From: Dactylis glomerata
Lineage: Eukaryota > Streptophyta > Magnoliopsida > Poales > Poaceae
Direction of reading: 5' to 3'
DNA length: 64,000 nucleotides
NCBI GenBank assembly: GCA_007115705.1
Contig: QXEO01000822.1
Coordinates: 374,253 to 438,252, forward strand
Translations under genes and position numbers: made by a program
Notes under the pieces: model-generated
Database searches by the model: none
Seen by the model: the letters and a program-made list of their open reading frames with translations, nothing else
Told to the model about the DNA's origin: nothing
In this document: piece after piece, positions 1 through 9,462 of the stretch
Numbering within the stretch: the first letter of the stretch is position 1
Layout of the letters: every line of letters starts with the position of its first letter

Positions 1-2662
1 AGACGCTGGAATTGAGGTAGTACAGTGCTTGCTCGTGGTTCATCGTTGGCGGCAGAGGGAGCTGGTTCGATGGATTCAGGGTCGAACGTCAGCAAGCCTG
101 AGATATCACAACCCTGGCAAGCAGAAGTGGCGTCAGTATGTGTCAAACAGGGAAGGATGAGTCGAAAGAAGCGAACATACCTCTCCTGAGATCAGGGGGA
201 GAGCCGACGGCGAGACAATCGGCTCGTGTGTTGTTGCTGAGGGCTTGGCCAGATTGGCAACCGTTTCATCTACACCTCCAGGGATTACTAGATCCAGGCT
301 TGCGGAAGGCATCGGCGCTTCCCCGACTTTCCCACTAGGAGTGTCCTTCGTCTGCATGAAAGGTGCTTAGCCGATGTGAATAGCAATGAATCGGCATAAA
401 AAGGAGTGGTAAGAGTATGGAGGATAATTACTTTCGAAGCCTCCTGGCTCGAAGAAGAAGTTTGCAGTCCCTTGCGAGCCCTCTTGGGGCTCACAGCTTG
501 CCCCGCCTCGACTGATGCTCGGGGGGCAACAGGTTCAGGAACAGGCCTTTTCCTGGAAGACGATGGTGGTACATCTGGCTGGCTCGGTGTGGTGGTTCTC
601 TCCGAATCTGCTGAGCTCGAATCTCCTCGATTGAGTTGTGTTTCCTCGCTGGAGGTGTCTTCGATGGAGACCTGTAAGAAAGGGAGAGTTGGTAAGCACG
701 AGCACGTTTACAAAGATAAATGAGATCAACCAAGGCATGAATCAGCGTACGTGCGAGCTCTCTGGAGAAGGGCTCCGGCATCTCAAAAGTTTCTTGGCCA
801 CTATCTTCCTCACCGCCGTTCTTGTTTTAGTTGGAACTCGGGGGGCAGCTGACCCGGAAGTTGCTTGGCTCTTGGAAGCTGATTTTGGTGATATCGGCTG
901 GTTCTGCATCACGACCTGTTTCAAAGGTGGCGAGTTTTTGCAGAAAAGGACCACAGGAGCTGGTGGGAGGAATTCGAAGGGGGAGCCATCCTCGTTGGTA
1001 GGTTCTGGACCATTTTGTTGCTGCAAGGAGACAGAGCAGGATATTAAAAGCATCGTCGTGAGCTGCATCAAGAAAGTTTACAAGTAGCAGTACCTGTTCT
1101 ATGGGGATGTCATATTCAGCATCGAGCTGTTCCAGCAATGGTCCCAGAGCTCTCCTGAAGGCATGAGTCTTCCACATCGACCACCAGTTCTCAAAACCAT
1201 CGGTTGATGAAGTGAAAGTGAGGTTGTTACGAATTGGGATGGTCAGAGCATCGAAGAAAGAATAACACCTCTGACTGATGAGAGAATCGGGCAGGTCAGC
1301 TCTGCTCTCTGTGAGGTGGTGGAGAAAGAAATGAGGAGGTACTTGCCCAAGGCCAAATTGCCGAGCTGCTACGACTGGCTGGTAAAACTCGTATCCAGGC
1401 TTGATTATTCTGTTGGATGTGCTCATGCCAACTGGGAGGAAGCAGGGACGGATCACGGTGGAGAATAGCTGCCGAGTGCTAGTGTCATCGGCAAAGTTGT
1501 CCAGCCTGAAGGAGATTGGATTTTCAAAATTTTCCGATTCCTCCGTGTAAGGAAAGAAGATAGGATTGTCCAGGCCTTGGAAGAAAATGCTGAACCACTT
1601 GGATGCTTCATGAGGAATCAGTTTACTACCTGGCAGGCTATACAGAGCTTGGCCGTAGCTGGTGCATCGGATCTGCTTCCCTTTGGCGTCTGGAAAGGTG
1701 CAACTTGCCAAAAGGGGGAAGTTTGGGATATGGTTTTGAAAGTACAGCTGAGCCCATAGTTGAATAAACCACCAAGGACCTCCTGTTTTGACTGCTATGT
1801 GGGAGGATAGTTTGACAGACATCAACTGGAGATATCGATAGACTTCTCCAAGGAACAGTTTGCCGATGCCAAGTTGAGTGCCTCTGGCAAGTTCGTAGGC
1901 CAAGGGAAGATAATTCTTGGTTGGAGCAAGGGAAGGGCCACAGAATATAAAATGTTCCAGCCAGAAATTGAGGAAGGCCGTGTGTTCTTTCTCTGTGACA
2001 GGGCTCTTAGTTTTCATGTGGCTTCGAAGGTAAGCACCCCAGTTCGTGCAATCTGTTTTGGAAGAAAGCTTGAAGGGGACTTTTGGCAGCATAAAAGCAG
2101 AGGGGCTGGGTGATGTGACATCCAGACCAGTGATCATCACCACGTCTAACAGAGTTGGTGTCATGGGGCCATGGCCGAACATGAAGCAGTTCAGAGCATC
2201 AGACCAGAAGTAGCCGATGGTTTTTAGAAGATTCTCATGTTTCTCAAGGGGAGACAGTGACAGAGTCAAGGCATCGGCTATTCCTGTGGTTTCCCATTGG
2301 GATTGGTAAGTTTTGGCTACCCTACTGTACCAAGAAACCCAATATTCGGGAGGATTAGGCCAGGCTCGTAAGCAGTCGGCCCAAGAATCTAAATCTAAGT
2401 TTTGGCTTACGAAGGGAATTCTGTTTGCCTCGCAAGAGATCAGATGGGCAGGACTAGATTCTGTACGGGGGCCAAGGCAGAGAGAATTGGGGAGAGAAGG
2501 ATGCGGCAGCAGAATGTCTGAAACCTAAAATTTCAATGATGGGATAAAGCATTAATTCAGGTGTTTGCTATTAATTCTAGCACCGTGCTCGGTTTGCGAG
2601 GAACAGTTAAGGATTACCTTCAGGCCGGAGACTGCTGTGTTGGCGCTGGACGATTCTGCCAT
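1..2662 (-). CDS. Spliced plant mobile domain (PMD, aminotransferase-like) gene, 3' end off window
   Basis: Exons by my reading: 2618-2662, 1094-2524, 814-1020, 432-671, 181-351 and 1-113, running leftward. Every complete exon is a multiple of three and all joins are phase 0, giving about 735 codons without a stop inside the window. The ATG at 2660-2662 leads 15 codons to an AAG/GTAATC donor. The large exon holds the PMD fold, recognisable from stretches such as WSDALNCFMFGHGPMTPTLL and GPWWFIQLWAQLYF. Introns are short (66-143 bp, typical of plants), for example CAG/GTACTG at 1093 and TTGCAG at 1021. The C-terminal exons are Ser/Pro/Glu-rich and look disordered. PMD proteins include host factors (MAIN, MAIL1) and many transposon-borne copies; molecular function is unknown. 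The 814 donor could instead be at 751 in the same phase. Uncertainty: splice sites are predicted by eye. Confidence 0.72.
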
Positions 2663-3095
2663 CTAATTCGCCGGCGGAGATGGATCTATGCGGTGGGGAA
2701 TCTAGGGTTCGTGTCGCCGTGAGCCCGGTTTGTTCAATGAGGCAATTGGAGGTCTGAGTTAGCCTTTTTGAAGATGGTTGCAGGTTACCGTTGAAATTGG
2801 AAAGTGACCGCTCAGACTTGTCTAAATAAGCGACCGAGTTTGACCTTGTCAACGTTTGTGGGAAAAGCCGATGTGTTGCCATCGGCTCTTTGGGCTTTGA
2901 CTTGGTTGATCGAATCAAACATGGTATGGTGAAAGCCGATTCGTTACTATCGGCTTTTGGAACGTTGACCTATTTGACTATCGGCAAAATCAAATTGGGG
3001 AGAAGCAAGCTTTGTTGATTCCAAAGATGGTTGTTTACAATGAAGCCGATTGCTTACAAAATGGGGATCTACTACTAGTACTACTACTTCCTAAT
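2663..3095. promoter_or_regulatory. Upstream region of the PMD gene with two GCCGAT hairpins
   Basis: No convincing ORF. The stretch contains two perfect inverted repeats of the GCCGAT word: AGCCGATG at 2866-2873 with CATCGGCT at 2880-2887, and AAAGCCGAT at 2932-2940 with ATCGGCTTT at 2949-2957. Single copies occur around 2986 and 3043 and in the introns of the gene. The position upstream of the antisense ATG suggests promoter or 5' leader, but the role is inferred only from position. Confidence 0.4.
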
Positions 3096-3597
3096 CTAGA
3101 AGGCGGCGTCGTCGTCGTCGCCGTTGCCATTGCCGCCGCCGTCTTCACTGTCATCGGCGCTGCTGCCGGCGTAGTCCTCACCGCTGCTGCTAAAGTTGTC
3201 AGCGGGGGCCTCCTCGTCCTCGTCGTCGTCGTCGGTGTCTTCGCTGGACCCGGCGCGGAAGCGCTTCACCGGCGGGTACTCGTCGGAGGAGGTGTCCTCC
3301 TCTGCTTCTTCCTCCTCATCGGAGGAGCTGATGTCCTCGCCCCAGGACACGGCGTCGTCGGCGCTCTCCGCCTCCAGTTCCCCGTCGACGAGGAGTTGGA
3401 GGTCCTCCTCGCCGTCAAGTCAAGGACTCGTCGTCCTCTGACTGGGCGGCGAAGTCCCAGTCTCTCTCGTCCCACCATTGTGGGGCGAGAACTTCGTACG
3501 CCGCCATTGGCGGGTGCTCCGGCGTCGGCTCCCGGTTGACGGAGTCGGAGGATTGGAAGGAAAGGCCGGATGTGTTGGAGGAAGAAGAGGAGTCCAT
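3096..3597 (-). pseudogene. Acidic Ser/Asp/Glu-rich ORF with one frameshift
   Basis: The ATG at 3595-3597 opens a 60-codon frame (Ser-rich start, then a WWDERDWDF-type aromatic patch) that stops at about 3415. The reading continues in a second frame down to a stop at 3096, ending in a long Asp/Glu/Ser tail. A single extra T near 3417-3421 explains the break, because both halves then share composition and style. Undisturbed length would be about 166 residues. A TATA-like TTATTTAAA sits about 65-70 bp upstream of the ATG. It lies between the PMD gene and the 3' LTR on the same strand as the PMD gene. I do not recognise a domain; the acidic tail could suit a chromatin or activation role, but that is a guess. 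Confidence 0.5.
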
Positions 3598-3875
3598 GGC
3601 GGAGGAAGAGGGATTTTTTGGCTATTGGAGAAGAATGAGGATGCAAATGGTTCGGATGGATTTAAATAAGGGGAATAGTGGAAGGTGGTTCAATGCCATA
3701 GCGGTTTTCGAGAATGTGGTGCCAGAGTTGTCAAATCGTGTATTGCGGAGAAGTTGAGAAGGCGAGGCATCATGATGAGGAGGCGATATGACGGTTCTGC
3801 TCTGCGGCGCGTGACCCGATGAAGAAAAAAATAGAGTGGTTTTGGAATTATTATTGCCAAAACCAGGGGGGCATG
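3598..3875. other. Spacer between acidic ORF and 3' LTR, ends in polypurine tract
   Basis: Contains the probable promoter of the acidic ORF on the minus strand (TATA-like word near 3660-3670) and, at its right end, the plus-strand purine tract directly before the LTR. No further ORF of note. Confidence 0.4.
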
Positions 3876-5007
3876 TGTTATCGCCACATTTTGGCCAAAT
3901 GAGGAGGTGGGCCGTAATCAAGATGGGCTTGGAGGCTGGATCGGCCTTGCGCGTGGATTTGGGCTGATTGCCCGTGTATCTGTATATTATGATAGAGTAC
4001 GTTTCGGTTTAAACAAGAGATAGAGTTGTTAGGTTTATTCCAAAGATAGAAAGTCTCCGGACTATAAATATGTACCTAGGGTTATTGAGAAAGGAGGACG
4101 ACCACGTTCGCAACAAACACAATCTCGGCGCATCGCCACCCCTTGTTTCGAGGGTTTCTTTCAGGTAAGCGTCGTGCTGCCTAGATCGCATCTCGTGATC
4201 TAGGCAGCATCTGCTTATGTGTTATTTGGTGTTGCTCGTACTGAAGCCTTGTTGATGGCGAGTAATACTGTTATCATAGATCTGTTTGGGCTAGCATCAG
4301 TGCTTTTTGTTTCTGTTTGCTTAGTCATGCTGCCCCTAGAGATCTCGCTGCCTTTGCACCTATTTTGGGTGTAAGGGCAGCATCTTGCTTGATCTTTATT
4401 CAGTCGATTCAATCTGTCATAGTTGTTCCTTGTTCTCCAAGGATTAGTTTAATATCCGCATGGTCAGGCCTCACAAACGGGTTGAACGGTCCAGTAGTAC
4501 GTAAGGATATGGTTTGCTAATTCGAGAGGAGTTGTTCTGGGAATTGACTCTACGTTGGTTTTTTGGCCTCCTCTAGGGTTAGTTTCTGTTATCTTTCGTA
4601 TCTACCAGGCTCAATTACGTGTGGGATGTTCCAATTATGTGGTGAAAGCGTTAAACTGTCGTAGATCGATTTGACTTGTATTGATAAAGCAAAACCCCAT
4701 GTTATCGTAGATCCAATGCAGATCCATGGGACAATTGGCTACCTGAGCCGATTCACAGGGAAACCTGAGAGCCGATCGAGGCTCGTATTTAATGTTTACA
4801 TGTCTGCCATGCAGGAAACCAATCGAAGCAATCCATCACCTTCCTGATCAGGTATAGGTCAGGTGGCACGCCCTTGCATCAGCCAGGACGTGTGCCGGAG
4901 TTTTGCGGGCCGTTGACCAAGGGACCAGGGCCCACCAGCAGCTCTGGGAGCCTCCCGGCTCTTCGTGTTGCTCGTCGCTGCTCGCCGGTGGGTTTTGACA
5001 GGCAACA
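3876..5007 (+). repeat. 3' LTR of the left gypsy element
   Basis: Begins TGTTATCG and ends GGCAACA, giving TGTT...AACA ends. It contains a TATA box (CTATAAATATG, about 4062-4072) and, about 90 bp downstream, a good splice donor (TTTCAG/GTAAGC near 4165), the usual layout of a plant LTR promoter with spliced leader. Its left neighbour is a purine tract and its right neighbour is a different LTR family, which sets both borders. Confidence 0.65.
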
Positions 5008-5671
5008 ATTACACACTTTGCTTAATGCAGTTATCTATTGTTCGCGACTTAATACTTGTGGAGTTCTCGGATTGATTCACCACAAGTGGATTATTATTCA
5101 TAGATGCAGTTGGATGGCGGTCTATGTATTTTGTTGTAATGCCCAGAGTAAATCTCATAGTGATCCTCTCAACATATGCACGTTGTCTTTATTCTATCAA
5201 TTACCCAACTGTAATTTGTTTACCCAGCATGTGTTATTTTATCTTATGGAGAGACACCACTAGTGAACTGTGGACCCCGGTCCTATTTCCTTTATATTGC
5301 TATCATCTGTTTACTTTACTCGCACTGTTTACTTTACTCGCATACTACTATTGCTTTCCACTCGACACGCTCATACCCTTTGTTTCAAGCAAACCGATGA
5401 GATTGACAACCTCATCGTAAGTTGGGAACAAAGTACTTGGTTGTTTTGTGTGCAGGTTCCGCGTTGCAGCTGGCAAAGCGAAGGACTGGATGAGGCGCCC
5501 TATAAATTGTCCGGAGCTGTCGCGAAGCTAGCAAGCATCACCTTTTTGAGTTTGGCTTTTTCCTACTAGATTGATAACCTTGGTTTCTTACTGAGGGAAA
5601 AACTTGCTGCTATATTCATCATACCTTCCTCTTGGGGTTCCCAACTGGCCGGTCATTTCACCGCACCATCA
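5008..5671 (+). repeat. 3' fragment of an Athila-like LTR
   Basis: Matches, by eye, the last 650 bases of the LTRs at 7064-8687 and 30207-31818, including TTGACAACCTCATCGTAAGTTGGG and the TCTTGGGGTTCCCAAC end, and finishes at CACCATCA (5671). The left part is missing because the gypsy element ending at 5007 sits in it. Confidence 0.75.
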
Positions 5672-6798
5672 ATAGCAATCAGATCACTATGGGCATTACA
5701 ACATAATACATAGACCGTAATCCAACTGCATGTATGACTAATAATCCACCCGCCGGATGTCATCCGAGCAATCGTTGGGTATTAAGTTGCAAGCAACAGA
5801 TTATCGCCTTAAGCAAAGTGTGTAATGTAAATAATACAAATGTCCTTGAACACAAGATAGTTGTTTTCTCCCTAGTAGCAACAGCACATCTACAACCTTA
5901 GAGGTTTCTGTCACTCCCCCAGATTACTAGAGGCATGAACCCACTATCGAGCATAAATACTCCCTATTAGAGTCACTAGCATCTACTCGGCCAAGATATC
6001 TACTAGCAACGGAGAGCATGCAAGATCATAAACAACATAGAGATAACATAAAGATAATAATTCAGCAAATCAACTTGAAATAGTATCAATATTCATCGGA
6101 TCCCAACAAACACAACATGTAGAATTACACAACGATGATCTTGATCATGATAGGCAGCTCACACGATCTAAACATGAAGCACATGGAGGAGATGACAACC
6201 ATCTAGCTACTGCTATGGACCCGTAGTCCAAGGTAGACTACGCACGCATCAGTCCCGAGGCAGGCATGGTGATGAAGAAGGCCTCCGGCAGTGATTCCCC
6301 TCTCCGACAGGGTGCCGAGAAGAGCTTCTGGACCCTCCCAATCTCGCGTCGATGATGGCAGCGGCTTGCAGTATGTTTTGTGGAAATTGATCGGGGCTTT
6401 TTTAGGTTTTCCCGTCCTGGGGAATATATAGGCAGAAGGGCAGCGTCAGGAGGTGGACCAGGGGCCCACACCAGGCCCCAGCGCGGCCAGGGGTGGCCCG
6501 CGCCATGGCATGGTGCGGCTACCCTCTGGCACCCCTCCATCTCAGATTTGGACTCCGTCACGCTTCGGGAAAAATAGTAACTTTAGCTTTTGTTTTGTCC
6601 AATTCCGAGAATATTCCCTGTGTAGCTTTTCTAAAACACAAAAATAGCAAAAAACAGGGAACTAGCACTGTGGCATCTCGTTAATAGGTTAGTTCTGGAA
6701 AATGCATAAAAATGCCACGAAGTGTAACAAAACACAAAGCAAATGGTGTATAAACAAGCATGGAGCATCAAAAATTATAGATACGTTTGAGACGTATC
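5672..6798 (-). repeat. Inverted Athila-like LTR, truncated at its 3' end
   Basis: Read on the minus strand it starts GATACGTCTCAAACGTATC at 6798 and follows the same LTR family as the copies at 7064 and 30207, including the CCTATATATTCCCC-type TATA region (about 6422-6430), until it breaks off at about 5672 next to the end of the plus-strand fragment. The result is a tail-to-tail LTR pair without internal domain. Confidence 0.75.
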
Positions 6799-7063
6799 GC
6801 TGCACAAGAAGCGTGAGACGGCCTCAACCGTTGGTCCAAGATCTAACATAAAAGGGCCAGATCGGACCCAAACTGGGCCTACACCACCGACTCCTGAGCG
6901 CATCTGTGCAGCACGTCGCCAGGGCGCAACAATCTCGCATCACCAGGACCATCGGGTTCTAGACCCGCGCCGCCGTCGCCCGGAGTGCCACCAAAGAAAC
7001 GATGTCGCCCGGACACCGCCGAATGCGTACTCCCGCCGCCGCCAGAACATGCGCTGCCCACTG
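6799..7063 (+). pseudogene. Possible left half of an unrecognised coding remnant split by element B
   Basis: This 265 bp is GC-rich and not LTR-like. One plus frame is open from 6898 to 7063 (55 codons, rich in Pro, with a PPKKRCRPD stretch). Removing element B and one copy of the CACTG duplication continues the same frame into 23695, but an in-frame TGA follows within four codons. Either a decayed gene fragment or chance; I cannot name the product. The minus strand also has an open frame over much of this stretch. Confidence 0.28.
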
Positions 7064-8687
7064 TCTCAAACATATCTATAATTTTTGATGCTCCATGCTT
7101 GTTTATACACCATTTGCTTTGAGTTTTGTTACACTTTGTGGCGTTTTTATGCATTTTCCGGAACTAACCTATTAACAAGATGCCACAGTGCCAGTTCCCT
7201 GTTTTATGCTGTTTTTGTGTTTCAGAAAAGTTACACAGGAAATATTCTCGGAATTGGACGAAATAAAAGCCGAACCTCCTATTTTTACTGAAGCTTCGCG
7301 AAGACCCAAGATGAGACGGAGGGGGGCCAGGAGCCAGGCTCACCACAGGGGGGCGCGGCCCAGCCCCTGGCCGCGCCACCCCATGGTGAGGCCACGTGGC
7401 CCACCCCCTGACGCTGCCCTTTCGCCTATAAGTTCCCCTCGATGGGAAAAACCTAAGGGACAGATCTCTTTTCCACGAATAATACTGCAAGCCGCCGCCG
7501 TCGCTGTCGCGAGATCGGGAGGATCCAGGAGCTCTTCCCGGCACCCTGCCGGAGATGGGAATCCCTACCGGAGGCCTTCTACACCACCATGGTCGCCTCC
7601 AGAGTGATGTGTGAGTAGTCTACCTTGGACTACGGGTCCATAGCAGTAGCTAGATGTTTGTCTCCTCCACCTTGTGCTTCATGTTTAGATCTTGTGAGCT
7701 GCCCTACATGATCAGGATCATCTTTACGTAATTCTACATGTTGTGTTTGTTGGGATCCGATGAGTATTGGTACTATGTTAAGTTGATGTGCTAAATATTA
7801 TAATTTATGTTATCTCTATGTTGTTTATGATCTTGCATGCTTTCCGTTGCTAGTAGCTATCTTGGCCGAGTAGATTATAGTAACTCCAAGAGGGAGTATT
7901 TATGCTCGATAGTTGGGTTCATGCCTCTATTTAATCTGGGGGAGTGACAGAAACCTCTAAGGTTGTAGATGTGTTGTTGCCACTAGGGAGAAAACAACAT
8001 TCTTGTGTCCAAGGACATTTGCTTTGTTTACATTACGCACTTTGCTTAATGCAATTATCTGTTGTTCGCAACTAAATACTCAAGGGGTCCTTGGACGATT
8101 CCCCGCGAGTGGATTTTTAGTCATAGATGCAGTTGGATGGTGGTCTATGTATTTTGTCGTAATGCCCAGAGTGAATCTCATAGTGATCCTCATGACATAT
8201 GTACATTATCTTTATTCTATCAAAATCCCAACTGTAATTTGTTTACCCAGCATGTGTTATTTATCTTATGGAGAGACACCACTAGTGAACTGTGGACCCC
8301 GGTCCAATTTCCTTTACATTGCTATACCGTTTTACTTTTACTCGCACTGTTTACTTTCTTGCATACTATTATCCTATTACCATTTGATACGCTCAATCCT
8401 TTGTTTATAGCAAACCGGTGAGATTGACAACCTCATCGTAAGTTGGGAGCAAAGTACTTGGTTGTGTTGTGTGCAGGTTTCACGTTGCTGCTAGGTGAAG
8501 ACGCACCAGCAATATTCTTGGTGCCATTGTCTAGAGTGTCACGAAGCTAGCAAGCATCACCTTCTGAAGTTTGGATTTCTCCTACTGGTTCGATAAACCT
8601 TGGTTTCACAACTGAGGGAAGACTTGCTGCTGTGCTCATCATACCTTCCTCTTGGGGTTCCCAACGAGCTGTTCTTACAAGCCATCA
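7064..8687 (+). repeat. 5' LTR of element B
   Basis: Starts TCTCAAAC directly after the target duplication, so the terminal TGATACG is missing, and ends ACAAGCCATCA. A TATA box (CTATAAGT, about 7425-7432) follows a GC-rich U3 with GGCCGCGCCACCCCATGG. It aligns along its length with 12036-12893 plus 22936-23689. Confidence 0.85.
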
Positions 8688-8697
8688 ACGATTTTTC

Positions 8698-8715
8698 TGA
8701 CGCCGTTGCCGGGGA
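8698..8715 (+). promoter_or_regulatory. Primer binding site, tRNA-Asp type, one mismatch
   Basis: TGACGCCGTTGCCGGGGA lies 10 bp after the LTR. It differs at one base from TGGCGCCGTTGCCGGGGA, which would pair with the 3' end of plant tRNA-Asp. Confidence 0.7.
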
Positions 8716-8866
8716 GGAAGAAGACTTCTGCAAGGGGAGTCTCTCACGCACAATCTTTTACTTTGTTTTTGTTTTGCTTTATTTTATTTTTTATTGCATC
8801 ATTTTATCAAAAATACAAAAAAAATTAGTTTCTTTATAGTTGTTACTTTATTACTCTTAGTTCATT

Positions 8867-9462
8867 ATGTTGTTCCCTAAGTATGTTTTGGAGGACCTCT
8901 CAGTAGGTAGTGGTTCTATTATTGGGAAAGGTAACATTGAGGAGTTCTTTAATCATATTAGTATGCATAAAGATGTTGAGGATAGATCTTTGGCTGAGCC
9001 TACTCCTAGTTATGAAGTTGTTGCTGCTTATTTAGTTCACATGTTGGAGGCTAGGTTTGTTAACCTTAATCCTTTTATGCAACAAATGTTTCTTAAGCTT
9101 CATGATATCGAAGACTCCGAAAAGAAAGATTTTATTTTGGAGACTTTGCGTAGAGAATTTAGAGATATTGCTATTGAAGCTAGGAAAGTTTTGAGCGTTT
9201 TAATATGCTTGGCTCACCAGTTAATGTTGTTGGTACAACCAAAGAAGATATCAAAGTACCAATTCCTTGCAAACTTGTAGGATTGCATGAAGCTTTGGAA
9301 AAGAATTTCGATTGGATTTGTCCTGAAAACCCTTTTGATGAAAGTAGTGAACCAAAGAGTGTTCACAAGGGATCTTCAAAAACTCATTTGGACACAATTC
9401 AATTCATAGTTGAAAATACTTCAGCAACTGATCTTAATGCTTCATCGTTTGATAATACTTGA
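8867..9462 (+). pseudogene. Conserved element-specific ORF (about 200 codons), frameshifted
   Basis: Starts with MLFPKYVLEDL and runs to about 9200 in one frame; the sequence then continues in another frame (from about 9205) to a stop at 9462. Comparison with the copy in element C (32067-32662) places a lost T near 9190. The two copies share most residues and carry their frameshifts at different places, which suggests a once functional protein. It is helical and hydrophilic, with no zinc knuckle, protease or polymerase motif. I do not recognise the family and assign no function; a diverged capsid-like protein used in trans is one possibility. Confidence 0.6.

Larger units (their letters stand above)
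1..5007 (+). mobile_element. 3' part of a Ty3/gypsy element, probably Tat lineage, with antisense genes
   Basis: The right end is a complete-looking LTR (3876-5007) preceded by a purine-rich tract (AGGGGGGCATG, about 3865-3875), so the element reads left to right and its gag-pol lies left of the window. The internal DNA seen here carries two minus-strand coding regions: a plant mobile domain gene and an acidic ORF. Extra antisense ORFs next to the 3' LTR are known for Tat-lineage elements such as Grande, which is why I infer that lineage; no sense pol domain is visible to prove it. The element ends at 5007 inside an Athila-like LTR, with ATTAC (5008-5012) as the likely target duplication, whose partner is outside the window. 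Confidence 0.65.

Noticed and set aside
827..2269. Single-exon 480-residue PMD gene starting at 2269
   Set aside because: The start would be TTG, and the protein frame continues upstream to a good splice acceptor at 2525; its last part crosses a predicted intron (1021-1093).
3012..3539. Plus-strand frame rich in Val/Ala/Leu
   Set aside because: Mirror image of the acidic minus-strand ORF; composition follows from the GAC/GAG repeats on the other strand.
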